Source: Dipteris shenzhenensis
Taxonomy: Eukaryota; Polypodiophyta; Polypodiopsida; Gleicheniales
Assembly (NCBI GenBank): GCA_047967505.1
Contig: CM106539.1
Length of the DNA stretch: 64,000 nt
Reading direction: 5' to 3' (one strand)
In this document: piece by piece, positions 22,276-32,499 of the stretch
How the letters are laid out: every line of letters starts with the position of its first letter
Numbering within the stretch: the first letter of the stretch is position 1
The notes under the pieces: model-generated
What the model saw: only the letters and a program-made list of their open reading frames with translations
Told to the model about the DNA's origin: nothing
Databases searched by the model: none
Translations under genes and position numbers: made by a program

Positions 22276-22628
22276 TGTGAAGATAGTGGGAGAGAGGGAA
22301 GGAGTCTCACTTGAGGCTTTCTCACAAGCACAATGGGGGAGTACACACAAAGGTGGAGGCTGAGAATAGTTTTCCTCTTCTTGGTTGTGAAAGCCAAAAG
22401 AACTCTAGTACAAAGAAAATAGAAGAACCCTATATGTGGGTCTCAAACCAAACTCAACTAACTAAAGTGGCATACTAACTGAGCCACAAACTAGAGTAGA
22501 TAAGGATAGCTGTCATCCAACTATTATTCGTGGGCAGTGTACCAACTGCATCTCCAGCTAACAAGTCGGTGACATAAATACACAACGGTCACCCTGGCAT
22601 ATCGCGAGTGGAGCTCGATATCTCAACA
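22276..22628 (-). repeat. Copia-B 5' LTR
   Basis: 353-bp partner of 17,083-17,435, adjacent to the primer site and followed by the target duplication CCAGG (22,629-22,633). Confidence 0.95.
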
Positions 22629-24877
22629 CCAGGATCCTTGGTACATCAACAACAGTGCATCATCTCACATGACAAATCATCAAGAATGGTTCACAGAGTT
22701 GAAACCATTAGAAGGTTAAAAGAATGTCATCTACACAGCAGATAATACACCGAATCTAGTTCAAAGGATAGGCATTATCCCTATGAACAATTTCACTCGT
22801 ATGAAAGGATTGGTGAAAGATGTACTCTACATTCCGAAGCTCAGCAAGAACCTCTTGTTAGTAGGTCAAATGACAAAATACAACTATCGAGTCATCTTTG
22901 ATGGAGATGAATGCACTATTAGAGTCAAATTGAGAAGATTTCGGCTAGTAGGAAAAGGAGTCAAGGAAGGACGCTTGTACAAAATGCTAGCTACAGTACC
23001 AGATTTTCATGCCATGTTAGCTCAACCACAATAGATGCCACTATCTACAAAATGGCACAAGAGATAGGGTCATGTTAATTTCAAGAGCTTGATAGATATC
23101 AGGAATCAAAATATGGCAATCAAGATTCGTAAGCTACAATTTCTTGGAAAAGTTTGTGATTCAGCATGCTGCTTCGGCAAACAAAAGTGAACCAACTTTG
23201 GTAGAAGCACCTCTCGATCAAGAGGTATCCTTGATTTGATACATGCAGATGTATGGGGTTATGCTCGAGTTGAAACCAAAGATTAAGGTTGAAACCACCA
23301 ACTATGCTCTTACGACTACCATCATGGCTATAGAAGAGCTAGTGTACTTCGAAGATGTAGTAGACAACCCAGAATGGAAAACTACTACTATGAATGAAGA
23401 AATGGATGCTTTGTATAAGGATAATACTTGGGAATTATGTGACCCTCCACTAGGAAAGAAGACCATAGCAAACAAATGGGTATACAAAGTGAAGTACAAT
23501 CCAAATGGAAGTATTCAAAGATACAAAGCCAGACTAGTTGCAAAAGGATTTGCACAACAATATGGTCAGGATTATGATGAGACTTATGCTCCAGTAGCAA
23601 ACATGGATTCCATACAGTTCTTGATATCACTAGCCACACTCACCAGATTGAATGTGTACTAGCTCGATTACAAGAATGCATTTCTCAATGGTTACCTAGA
23701 TGAGGAAGTCTACATGCAACAAATAGCAGGTTATCTTGAACCAAGAAAGGAGAATCAGGTTTTCCATCTCAAGAAAAGTCTCTACGGCTTAAAGCAAGCA
23801 CCTAGAAGTTTGTACAGTAGAATCGACAAGTATTTTGCTGATTTGGGATACATAAAATCCAATGCAGATCACACTCTCTACTACAAAGTTCAATGGGAAG
23901 ATATTACTATTGCACTTTTGTACGTAGATGATCTAATTGTGACCAGAAGAAAGGATAGCTTCATCAAGAAATTAAAACAAGACTTATTTACAGAGTTCAA
24001 CATGAAAGATCTTGGACTTATGCACTATTGTCTTGGAATTGAGTTTTGGAGAGATTCAGATAGCACCTTCATGAGTCAACTCAAGTATGTTGATAGTCTC
24101 CTGAAGAAGTTTCACATGGCAGATTGCAAGATTGTAGCCACTCCCATGGAACAGAGTTTGAAACTTACAAAAGATTTAGAAAAGCCTACAGTCAATGACA
24201 GGTACTACAAGCAACTCATTGGATCTCTTATATATCTAACTATCACACAACCAAATATTTGTTATGCAGTAAACTTGTTCACTAGCACAGTTTATGGCAA
24301 ATCCAAAACAGTCTCACTAGAATGCAACCAAAAGAGTCTTGAGATACATCAGAGTTGCAAGACAGTTTGGAATGGAATACAAAGGAAGTCATCCACGGTT
24401 GCATGGATACTGTGACAGTGACTATGCCAGAGATCATGAAACTAGGAGATCCACATAGGGATATGCATTTTTCCTTGATCAAGGTGCTATATCATGATTG
24501 TCAAACAAACAACCAACTATTTCTTTGTCTTTGACTGAAGCAGGATATAGAGCACTCACTACAGGTGCATGTGAGGCTATATGGCTCAGAAGAATGTTGT
24601 GAGAAACAAATTACTTTGATGAGTCAAAGCCAATAACAATATACTATGATAATCAATCGGCTGAAGCATTGGCCAAGAATCCAGTATACCACCCCAGGAC
24701 AAAGCACATTGATGTCAGAGAGCACTTCATCAAAGAAAGAGCGTTACTTAGTGACATCACACTGCATCTTTGTGATAGCAAAGAGAATATTGTAGACATG
24801 TTTACCAAACCACTTGGTAAATATCTTTTTGAGAAACACGAACAAGCTCTTGGTTTGACACAGAGGAAGGAAATTCC
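22629..24877 (+). pseudogene. pol: Copia-C pol (protease, truncated integrase, RT, RNase H; broken)
   Basis: It continues Copia-C after the Copia-B insertion. Protease: DPWYINNSASSHMTNHQEW, where the catalytic DSGA is changed to NSA. Pre-integrase: KWHKR, stop, GHVNFKS and the degenerate CDSACCFGKQK. The integrase core is cut near 23,285 just after LIHADVWGYARVETK, so the catalytic D-D-E region is missing. RT: KWVYKVKYNPNGSIQRYKAR, then DYKNAFLNGYLDEEVYM, KKSLYGLKQAPR and the intact YVDDLIVT box. RNase H: broken over 24,360-24,870, with AKNPVYHPRTKHIDVREHFIK and MFTKPLGK near the end. Stops and frameshifts exclude function. Confidence 0.88.
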
Positions 24878-24890
24878 CATCAAAGGGGTG
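24878..24890 (+). other. Copia-C polypurine tract
   Basis: CATCAAAGGGGTG lies directly before the 3' LTR start (TGATGGAATG at 24,891). It is a modest purine run at the expected position. Confidence 0.65.
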
Positions 24891-25216
24891 TGATGGAATG
24901 TAATGTTCAGTCCTTCTTCGATTCCCCAGAATCACCATCTTGAGGGAAGGCCTACTTCATGATGTTGATCTTGAGGAAGGTGTTGAGAGATCATGCTCAA
25001 CATCATGTAATCATATGTGAATAGCACTAACCCAATAGAGTGCTATAAAGGAAAGGGTTAGATGCCCTAACCCTAACCGTAACCCTAAATGGGTTTGTAT
25101 ATATTCTACATTTTAAACTAAATCTAGTGTACAATTAGTCATTTGTGGTGTGCTCTCTAGGTGTGCCCTCTCTCCTCATCTCCACTGTTCTCCTCTCCCC
25201 TCTTCATATTTTGTCA
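24891..25216 (+). repeat. Copia-C 3' LTR with telomere-like repeats
   Basis: A 326-bp LTR running TGATGG...TTTGTCA. A TATA-like CTATAAAG is at 25,043-25,050. It is followed at 25,065-25,089 by three to four CCCTAA(A) units resembling plant telomere repeat or telobox. The end (25,183-25,216) matches the remnant at 13,678-13,711. The internal part matches, inverted, 62,149-62,370. No target duplication could be recognised at 25,217. Confidence 0.88.
25065..25089 (+). promoter_or_regulatory. Telomere-like (CCCTAAA)n cluster downstream of a TATA-like box
   Basis: CCCTAACCCTAACCGTAACC followed by CTAAA is an imperfect array of plant-type telomere repeats, inside the Copia-C LTR and about 20 bp after CTATAAAG. 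The second copy of this LTR (62,253-62,273) carries cleaner repeats, so the array is a property of the LTR. Teloboxes occur in promoters and 5' regions of many plant genes. A regulatory role here is inference. Confidence 0.55.
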
Positions 25217-25619
25217 TGAACCTATAATCAAAAGAACATTATCTTTAACACACTCATGTTTGTGTATCAAATAACATTCATCCCTTTAAAAGAAAATCAT
25301 ATAAGTTATTATAGTGTACCCACCCATAGAAATTGGCCATATCGAGCAAGTTGACCAGCAATTGTACAGATGCTTGAGACTCCCAGTGCAAGGGATTTGT
25401 TATAGCATAGTGCCAATAACTATAATGTTTTCATTAGATACATGCAACATATGAATGCAGCTATAAAGTAGTCTTGTACCTACCAGTCTTGCTGCGGAAT
25501 CAGTGTCAAAGGTGAACATATCTAACTACATATAAGAGCAAGCATGAAATACAAACAAACACATAAATCAAAGGTCCAAGTGTTTTAAAAAAATATTGCT
25601 CAATGAACAATGGTACACT
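25217..25619. other. Unassigned AT-rich spacer
   Basis: No gene, repeat or terminal signature is recognised. If the Helitron relic to the right (minus strand) had a 3' terminus it should lie near here, but no clear hairpin plus CTRR end was found. Confidence 0.4.
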
Positions 25620-28006
25620 CTAGAAACACAACAATGATACATGCATGTTATTATTGTTGCACTTGTGGAACTTCGTTGTACACAACATTTGTAGTCTAGG
25701 TTGCTTACAAATCCTTGACATTGGCCTCATCAATGTTATCTTGAACAAATGCATTGACAATGTTTGATGATTGTACACGTGAGAAAGCCACATATAATTG
25801 GCTGTGTGATTGAACACTAGTGTTGCCAAGTATAAGCCAAGAACCCTCCAAGAATGGACATTGTTTGACCTTAGGCCTTATTTAATGTAATGCCAAATGC
25901 CAATCTAATGGGGAATTTCCTCCTTCTCATCTCAAACTCATCTCAAATGGTAGTTGCAGATTACTTGAAACAAGTGTTATCCTAGGAATGAACAGCATAT
26001 CACCAATATTAGTACCGGTGACTTGGGGCTATGTAACCTTGTCACATGAGTTCAATAGAAGGATATTTTTAATTTTTAAAATCTTCAGAATTTAACTTAC
26101 ATAAGGGATTATTAAAATGATTTTAGAAAAAAATTATAGAAAAAGGGTACATTTTATTAATGAAAAATCCACGGATAAGGGATTTTACAAATAAGCCTTG
26201 AACGCATGTGATATAGAGAGTTTATACATAGTGACCCCCCCCCCCCCCCCCCCGAGATTGGTGATGATCTTGGCCTCCAACACCTTCATGTGGAACTAAT
26301 ATTTGCATATCAATAAGTCCCATTGCACAATCCCTTTCGTGGATTTAGGTTCCACAACAAAATGATTGGAAAATTCTTTTTCAAAACCAACCAGTGAGGT
26401 GGCTAGCCACCACCAAGGTCGAGACTATTGAGATACTTTGGTGCATAATATAGAAATTGTATTATTCATTGAATGTGCACTTAAATGCTCCTTTCCCTCC
26501 CCAAGAATTGCATTCAGCGTTGCACTATTGTGATTGCGTTAACTTCGAGATTCCAAGGTGCAAGAATTGCATGCTCTTCGAAGTACGTTGCAAAATCTGC
26601 AACTCTTGCAAGTCCAATATATACCCACTCAATTAGGCCTTCCATGGACTTGTTCTTCAAAAGAATTTTCATCAAAATTACAACTACACCTTCTTTTGTC
26701 CCCTTGCTTATTTCCAATGTCCAGGACCCATTGCATGAATTCACGCTTTAACGTGCTGTCACCACTTTGAAGCACCTGCATGTTTTGTGTGAGCTTCAAG
26801 AATTTGGTGCATCTCCACATTTTGAAGTGACATAAAGTAGCATTGATGATGTCCTCCAAGCTAGTCTTTGGAACCATCGGTCAAATCTATCCGGAGTCCC
26901 CTTGCAATGGCATAACTTTTCCACCAAATAGCTGGTCGGTTGACATGATGTCTTATAAATTCTTGTTTAGTGTTTCAAAGGCATAGCGATGAGTCATGGG
27001 AACTTCATCTCATATTATTAGTTTTGCCAACCTCAAAACATCAACAAGGCTGCTGTTAACACTAATATTGCAATTGTTAGTGGCATGTACATCCAATGGT
27101 ATCTTGAAGCATGAGTGTGATGTCTGCCCATTGGAGAGCAGCAATGTTGCATACCAGAAGACGTGCATGACAGCTCAATGTGTCCCTCCCCACATAGCCA
27201 AGAAAGCAAACAATTATAAAGAAAGGTCTTTTCAGATCCTCCCAGACCATCAACGAAGAACACCTTACCAACGTTTGCATGAGCAACTGCTAAAATCCAT
27301 TTATAGGTAGCCTGCTAATAGTGATTAAGACTTGTTTCCATACGATGGGATATTTTTGCCTACTAGCCAACATCAAACATTCTCTCCTTTTGCAGTACAC
27401 CATTTGGAACAAAATCTATTGATGTATCCATGGTAGGCAAACCACTAAAGTTTGCCAATGTTTGCTCATGCTGTTGAAGAATATGCTTTAAGTGTGCAAG
27501 GGATTGCCTTACTGCAAAGGTGTGATGGTGAACTAGATTCTCCACACTTGCCTCCAAGCATCGAAAAAATCATCTGAAAGCACCGAATAGAAGTTCTTCC
27601 ATAAAAGGCTAGGAGATTCAGGCTCAAAGAAGAACCAAATTTTCACAAAGAGCTATCTCAACTTTGCACTGTTCTGAATGAATGTAGCCTCTTGCATACA
27701 CATGAACCACTCTTCATCACTTTCCAATAAGCCTCTAGTAATGCATGTAGCCTTGAAAGAGGAATAAAATTGCCCATCAAATGTATGCAGGTCGTTAAAT
27801 GACTTGCTGCCCTTGCAATTGTTAAGCAACATGCGGATGAAGTATTGCTCCCCTACAGATGGAGAAACATTGTACATGTGGCCAATGGTCTTCCCCAAAT
27901 TTCTTTGTGTCCATGTCTTGTTGTTATTGTTCCAAACCCACTCGTTTAGAAATTCCCCATAAAGTAAGTTGTTTGCATCAGGCACAATGCATTGCATTTG
28001 AACCAT
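25620..28006 (-). pseudogene. Helitron helicase (PIF1-like) relic
   Basis: The minus strand carries helicase motifs of a Helitron RepHel protein in the right order but different frames. At 27,653-28,006 there is a block with VSPSVGEQYFIRMLLNNCKG and FKATCITRGLLESDEEW, the 'P..GERFYLR.LL...G....FK.AC...GLL.DD.EW' segment preceding the helicase. Near 27,220-27,263 FFVDGLGGSEKTFLYN is the Walker A motif (usually GPGGTGKT; here altered). At 26,640-26,877 lie LTQNMQV and a WVLDIGN segment. Near 25,740-25,860 NTSVQSHSQLYVAFSRVQSS is the conserved C-terminal box ('GQLYVALSR'). A C-run (26,235-26,253) and many stops break it. The Rep domain is not upstream. Two Rep relics lie at 38-41 kb on the other strand. 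Confidence 0.8.
26235..26253 (+). repeat. Poly-C tract of 19 bases
   Basis: An uninterrupted run of C within the Helitron helicase relic. Length may be unreliable, as such runs are prone to slippage and base-calling error. Confidence 0.85.
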
Positions 28007-28184
28007 TCTATAAGTTAGATATGTTATTTGGTGCTAGCTCTCATAGTTTTAAGTTGAATTTGAAAATTAAGTTCTTTGAACTTAAGATGAATGGAGAAAA
28101 TGTTGCAGCTCATGTTAATACTTTGAGGAGTCTTATGACACAATTGGCCTCAATCAACTCTCCAGTTACTAAAGATGATGCTAT

Positions 28185-28188
<4 letters not shown>
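28003..28188 (+). pseudogene. gag: Copia gag fragment (unassigned lineage)
   Basis: The plus strand reads FKLNLKIKFFELKMNGENVA, then HVNTLRSLMTQLASINSPVTKDDAMAL, a typical internal segment of copia Gag (UBN2-type). It ends directly in a (CT)n microsatellite. Neither LTR nor pol is adjacent. It does not match the gag of elements A to E at the same position, so it probably represents a further lineage. Confidence 0.7.
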
Positions 28189-28232
<44 letters not shown>

Positions 28233-28378
28233 TAGAGAGAGAGACACACACACACACACACTGTGTGTGTGTGTGTGTGTATGTGTCTTTGTGTCTGTAT
28301 GTGTGTGTGTGTCTCTCTCTCTCTAAAATAAAAATTAATTGAAAAGTTCAAAAAGGAATATATATATATATCCCCTTG

Positions 28379-28431
<53 letters not shown>
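28187..28431. repeat. Compound microsatellite cluster (CT)n-(AC/GT)n-(TA)n-(CT)n
   Basis: In order there is a CT run (28,187-28,229), a short GA/AC stretch, a GT run (28,263-28,280 and on), a second CT run, a TA run (28,358-28,370) and a long CT run (28,379-28,428). Open frames here encode only Ser-Leu or Arg-Glu repeats and are not genes. Its order mirrors the cluster at 28,879-29,060. Confidence 0.95.
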
Positions 28432-28434
<3 letters not shown>

Positions 28435-28877
28435 ATGATGTGGTCGAGATATGGAGGTTTGGGGAAGCATTCTAGAGGTTTAGGGGAGGAAGAGGGACGT
28501 TCAGGGGAGGAGGAGGGACGTTTGGGGAGAGAAGAGGAGAAAAAGGCCACATGGCACTATCTGCAGGAACCACAACCCACGTTTCCACCAGCAGTAGGAG
28601 ATGATATTGACACATGGTGGCTGACCAGATGAGTAGAGCATAGTAGGCAGGATGAGCAATAAAAGGGACTATGGAGGGTGGACGGTTAACCGTCTAGATG
28701 ACGGTACAGTGCGATGCATGCACCGCATAGAATGCCACATGGCTACCATGACTAATGGCAAGAAAGGGACACGTGCAAAATTAATCCGCGTGATGCGTGC
28801 CACATAGGTATGACACATGGAGACCTATGAATTGAGACACGTGGCAAAAGCTAGAGGCTGCTAAACATTTGACCCAG

Positions 28878-28878
<1 letters not shown>
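28432..28878. other. 447-bp segment between mirrored microsatellite clusters
   Basis: The left part is GGAGGAAGAGGGACG-rich. The right part has repeated CACATGG and ACACGTGGCA words (for example 28,547, 28,610, 28,735, 28,812, 28,838). Similar words recur at 63,800-63,900. No coding family is recognised. Confidence 0.5.
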
Positions 28879-28915
<37 letters not shown>

Positions 28916-28939
28916 ATATATATACATACATATACATAT

Positions 28940-28980
<41 letters not shown>

Positions 28981-29016
28981 TACATACATACATACATATA
29001 TATTATATCTTTTTTC

Positions 29017-29060
<44 letters not shown>
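28879..29060. repeat. Compound microsatellite cluster (GA)n-(TA)n-(CA)n-(GA)n
   Basis: A GA run (28,879-28,911), TA/TACA stretch, CA run (about 28,943-28,978), TACA/TATA stretch and a second GA run (29,023-29,056), then GGAGGAGAAGGAGG. This is the reverse-complement order of the cluster at 28,187-28,431. Confidence 0.95.
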
Positions 29061-29574
29061 GAGAAGGAGGAGGAGGAGGGAAACAATTTTTATTATCTTT
29101 TCATATTTTGTGTTGTGTATGTTTCAACCTACATTTCTACTACTTTTTCATATCTCAATCCAATATCCTTGACACATTCAAAATCGTATGACTTCAATGC
29201 CCTTGAATTATTATTTCCTTAGGTTTATTAAACAACCTCAAATCTAATGTCTGTAATTGTAGAAATGACATGCATCTCTCATGAAATTTTCCAAAGTCCC
29301 TAAAATTCAAAGTCTTACTGTTTACCACATAAATGGATTAAAAAAAACCTATAGATAATTATATTGTCATTGCAAAAACTAAAGTTTCCATGACATAATC
29401 AACTGAATATAAGTTGAAAAGGGAATACAAGGTGTCCCAAATCAATCATTACCAATCCTCCTTTTTTCCAAAAATTCCATACATTCAAATCTGATGGAAG
29501 GTGGCAAAGGGTAAAGAAATATTCTACCAAAATCTTGCATAATAACAGGAGTAACTGGAGATCACTGAGTTGTC
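29061..29574. other. Unassigned AT-rich region
   Basis: Nothing recognisable. It may be the decayed 3' side of the LINE relic to its right. Confidence 0.35.
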
Positions 29575-30710
29575 TCAAAATTCCATGTCTATGGTATACC
29601 CATACAAAAGAAAATCTACTCTCGAAAAGAACTGCTTGATCATCCTATCACCTTGTTGTACCCACTGAGATCTAGAGGAGTGGTAGGAGTACTCAGCCTG
29701 TATCACCTCGGTATCCTGAAGCTCCAAGTGAGCGCACTCATACCGGTTTGCTAACCACTGCGACTCTGAATCCTGCTCTTGAAGATGTTCAATGGAGGCC
29801 AAGTCCTACCATAAAGCCCTCTCTCTCTCTCTTGAAGAGTATGACGATGGTGCATAGCATGGGTGCGAAGCTCCTCACTGCTCCGTTGAATCGCTTCAGT
29901 TGCCAACCCCCCCTGTGGAGGGGACTCAGGCTTCTGCCAAATAGCTATAATACTCTACTAAACTTCCTCCACCAAGAGCAAGCATCTGGAATGCAGACCC
30001 CTCTCTATGGTAGGTCATGATGGGGCTTCTCTAGGTGAAAAACGATAGGGGAGTGGTCTAAGAGGGTAGTCCCTGCTAGAATATTGGTGGTTCTACCCCT
30101 ATGGATGGCCCAATCTCTAACATAGAATCTATTTAGTCTCTCAAGTAGACCATCCTGCCACCGTTACCCAAAGGAGTAACTGAGACTACCAGGAGACCTA
30201 GAGAATTCCCATTCCCTTTAGGGAACTTGACTGCAGATCGAGAAAATGAACTACTCCCAAGTGCTTCTTTCCAAAGCTGGCATCCCGGAATAAGAAGCAC
30301 CCCCACGCTTGTCCTCCTCAAACTAGAGATTGTTGAAGTCACCTCCAATAATCCACAAGTCCACATCCAGGAGGGACTTTGTCAACTGCCTCAAGAAGGT
30401 GGGTCATTGCTATCTACAAGTTGGGGCTTACACATTGAGAACCCCAATCCTGGAGTCCCCAACCCTCAAACCCATCCATACTACTCTGCCTAGGATGATC
30501 TGGACCTGATTGTACACATCCATTCCAATGGATTGGGACACCGAAATGCAGACCCCCCCAGTCCTACCAACCACAGGGGACCATACCTTAGGGCCTCTCC
30601 ATGGAAGGAGGTGCCATCTATGTTGAACATTTGTGGCTGGAAACATATGCTCCTAGATCAAGAGGAAGTCCACTATCCACCCAACCACTGCCCTTTGCAA
30701 CTCCTGTCAA
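29575..30710 (-). pseudogene. LINE (L1-like) ORF2 endonuclease relic
   Basis: The minus strand shows GRVVWMGLRVGDSRIGVLNV (about 30,430-30,490), corresponding to the '…IGVLNVYAP' strand of L1 apurinic endonucleases. Next comes DLWIIGGDFNNL (about 30,325-30,360) with the catalytic GDFN, then FEEDKRGGASYSGMP. Further along are DHSPIVFHL (the 'SDHxPI' box, about 30,035-30,065) and SRSQWVQQGDRMIKQFFSR (about 29,610-29,670), matching the 'SR..W...GDRNTKFFH' linker before RT. Stops and shifts are abundant and RT is missing. The SDH box has Ser changed to Asp-His context. It is non-functional. Confidence 0.75.
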
Positions 30711-32300
30711 AGTAACAATGCTATGGCTCTGCTAATGTGCACGGTCATGGAGCCCATGCATGTTCTAATTCACCATGGTACAGCGTCGCACCAAGGGCAT
30801 AACTGGCTCGATGCCTCCCTTGGTGGCCCACTTCCTCAGAAATGAGTAATCAACCCCAATATGTGGCTTGCTTCAGTTGAACCTCAGGTCCCAAGCGAAG
30901 CACACAGATTGCAACACCCAGCTCCTGACGGTTAGCTAAGAAGCCAATTGAAAAAGTGGTGGTGTGACCATGGGTGACCCACATTCCCCCTCCCTTGGGG
31001 CCCAATCCACTCCTCCATCATGTCAAACATCTATTGCTGCATCATAAGGTTGAGTGGATTGCTCCTCTCAGGATGTTGCGAAGAGAAACCCCCCAAAAGG
31101 GTGCGACCACAAGCCAAACACTCCTATAGAGCCTCCTCAAGGCTACAAAATTAGGACAGACACCTCTAGAGCCATTGGTTATTTGTGAGGGATCTCAAGA
31201 TAGTTCCATAGTCCTAGCTACCAGAACTCTCTAGGTAGAGGATGTCTTGGACAAGGCTTGGGACTTGGAAGCTGCAAAAATGGACCCGCCTCAGTTCTGT
31301 TGTGTGGAGGACACACTCGGACTAGGTTGTGCTTGGGAAGAGGGGATCGAGTCCTACTGCAAGGGAGAAGACTCTGGCACCCCCTTGCCTATAGGCATGG
31401 GTCTGGAGAGAGAAGGTGGATGGGTAACAGAGGGGACAAAGGGTGTTGCAGTCCCAAAGCCAGAAAGAAGGGGGGGTGAGTGGTACGGGTGACTGAAGGT
31501 TCAGGGGGAGGGGACTGAGGGGGGGGCAGAGGGGGTAGGGGAAGGGGCGACTAAAGGGGGGCAGAGGGGGGAGGGATCAAGAGGGGGGGGACACCTTGAT
31601 GGAGGGTCCACTAAGACTTGCTTAGCGGTGGCTCCAGGCTCTTGTTGCAAAGGGACCTGGGCGCTTTGCTCTACTGGTGCCTACAGAGACCAAAGAAGGT
31701 CTCCTCCTCCTGCTCCATAGGGGTAACCTCTGCCAACTTCTCCTAAGGCTGGGGGATTGGCTCTCTTGTGCTCTCTGCGATACCTACGACGCTTGAGGGA
31801 TGCCTTGTTGGGTTTTTTATGTTCAACCTTGGTCCAAGTACCCTGAGAGGGTTTGACCTAAGGTGTTCGTGAGTGCTCCTGATGATCTGACTACATGGAC
31901 TGATGCTAGGGAGCCCTCTGCCCTTTCTTAGGCTGAGGGGGATCCCCTTGCTCCTACCTAGGATGAGGAGGATCCCTACCCTAGCCCCTCATGCAGTCCC
32001 AAGCTAAGTGTCCCATTTTTCTGCATCAGAGGCACTAGCCTGGAAGTTCAGAGACCTCAACTCTCTAACATAGTTCCAAGGTCTCCAGAAGGATCTCCTC
32101 AAGAGGCGTCTCAGGGATAACCTACTGCCTAAATCTAGTCACCGTGCTACATCCCTATATGCTCAGGTAGAGACACTTCTAGGGAGACACCTCAGATCAC
32201 TCAGAAGCCCACTCAACATAAGTATGTAGGCCAAGTTCTCCTACCTCCAAGGCTGATAAGATCACCAAGCAATTTTTCCAAATCACTACATGACCCATAA
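30711..32300 (-). pseudogene. LINE upstream region with ORF1-type zinc knuckle relic
   Basis: Between the endonuclease relic and about 32,300 the minus strand is GC-richer with Pro/Gly-rich low-complexity stretches (G-rich on plus at 31,480-31,600). Near 31,995-32,045 it reads CRKMGHLAWDC, the second half of a CCHC knuckle (C.xC.KMGH...DC) as found in ORF1 of plant L1 elements. The first Cys position is followed by a stop. This agrees with an ORF1-to-ORF2 order on the minus strand. It is highly degraded. Confidence 0.5.
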
Positions 32301-32499
32301 CTTATGCATTGCTCAAAAAAATTCGGCAAACTTTGTCTTCAAGTTGTAGTACACATTCCAAACTTAAACATGAGACCAAAAATTTATGGAATAGTTGGAA
32401 TGATTCCGTTAAAGCATTACATATGCTATGTTGCATGTGAAGCATGCATCCTGAAGACTATAGGATATAGCAATTTATTCAAAAACATTAAAGGGGATC

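Larger units (their letters stand above)
17083..22628 (-). mobile_element. Copia-B: Ty1/copia element nested in Copia-C
   Basis: This is a 5,546-bp element on the minus strand: 5' LTR (22,628-22,276), primer site, leader, gag-pol frame (21,760-17,396), polypurine tract and 3' LTR (17,435-17,083), flanked by CCAGG. The LTRs are equal in length (353 bp) and differ at four positions, all transitions. Two of these are at CpG. The polyprotein keeps one frame throughout but holds six nonsense codons. It is a sister of Copia-A: leaders and proteins align end to end, whereas the LTRs are largely different. Confidence 0.95.
13678..25216 (+). mobile_element. Copia-C: degenerate Ty1/copia element interrupted by Copia-B and split by Copia-D
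   Basis: In plus orientation this runs LTR remnant, primer site (13,712), a very long leader, broken gag (15,885-17,082), Copia-B insertion (17,083-22,628), broken pol (22,629-24,877), polypurine tract and 3' LTR (24,891-25,216). Removing Copia-B and one CCAGG rejoins the protease region. Most of the integrase core is deleted near 23,285, and numerous stops and shifts are present. It is the oldest layer in the nest. A better preserved fragment of the same family lies at 42,296-43,231. Confidence 0.88.

Noticed and set aside
28180-29060. Open frames of 70-155 codons across the microsatellites
   Set aside because: They encode Ser-Leu, Arg-Glu or Cys-Val repeats produced by CT, GA and GT runs, and have no non-repeat domain apart from the short copia Gag relic.
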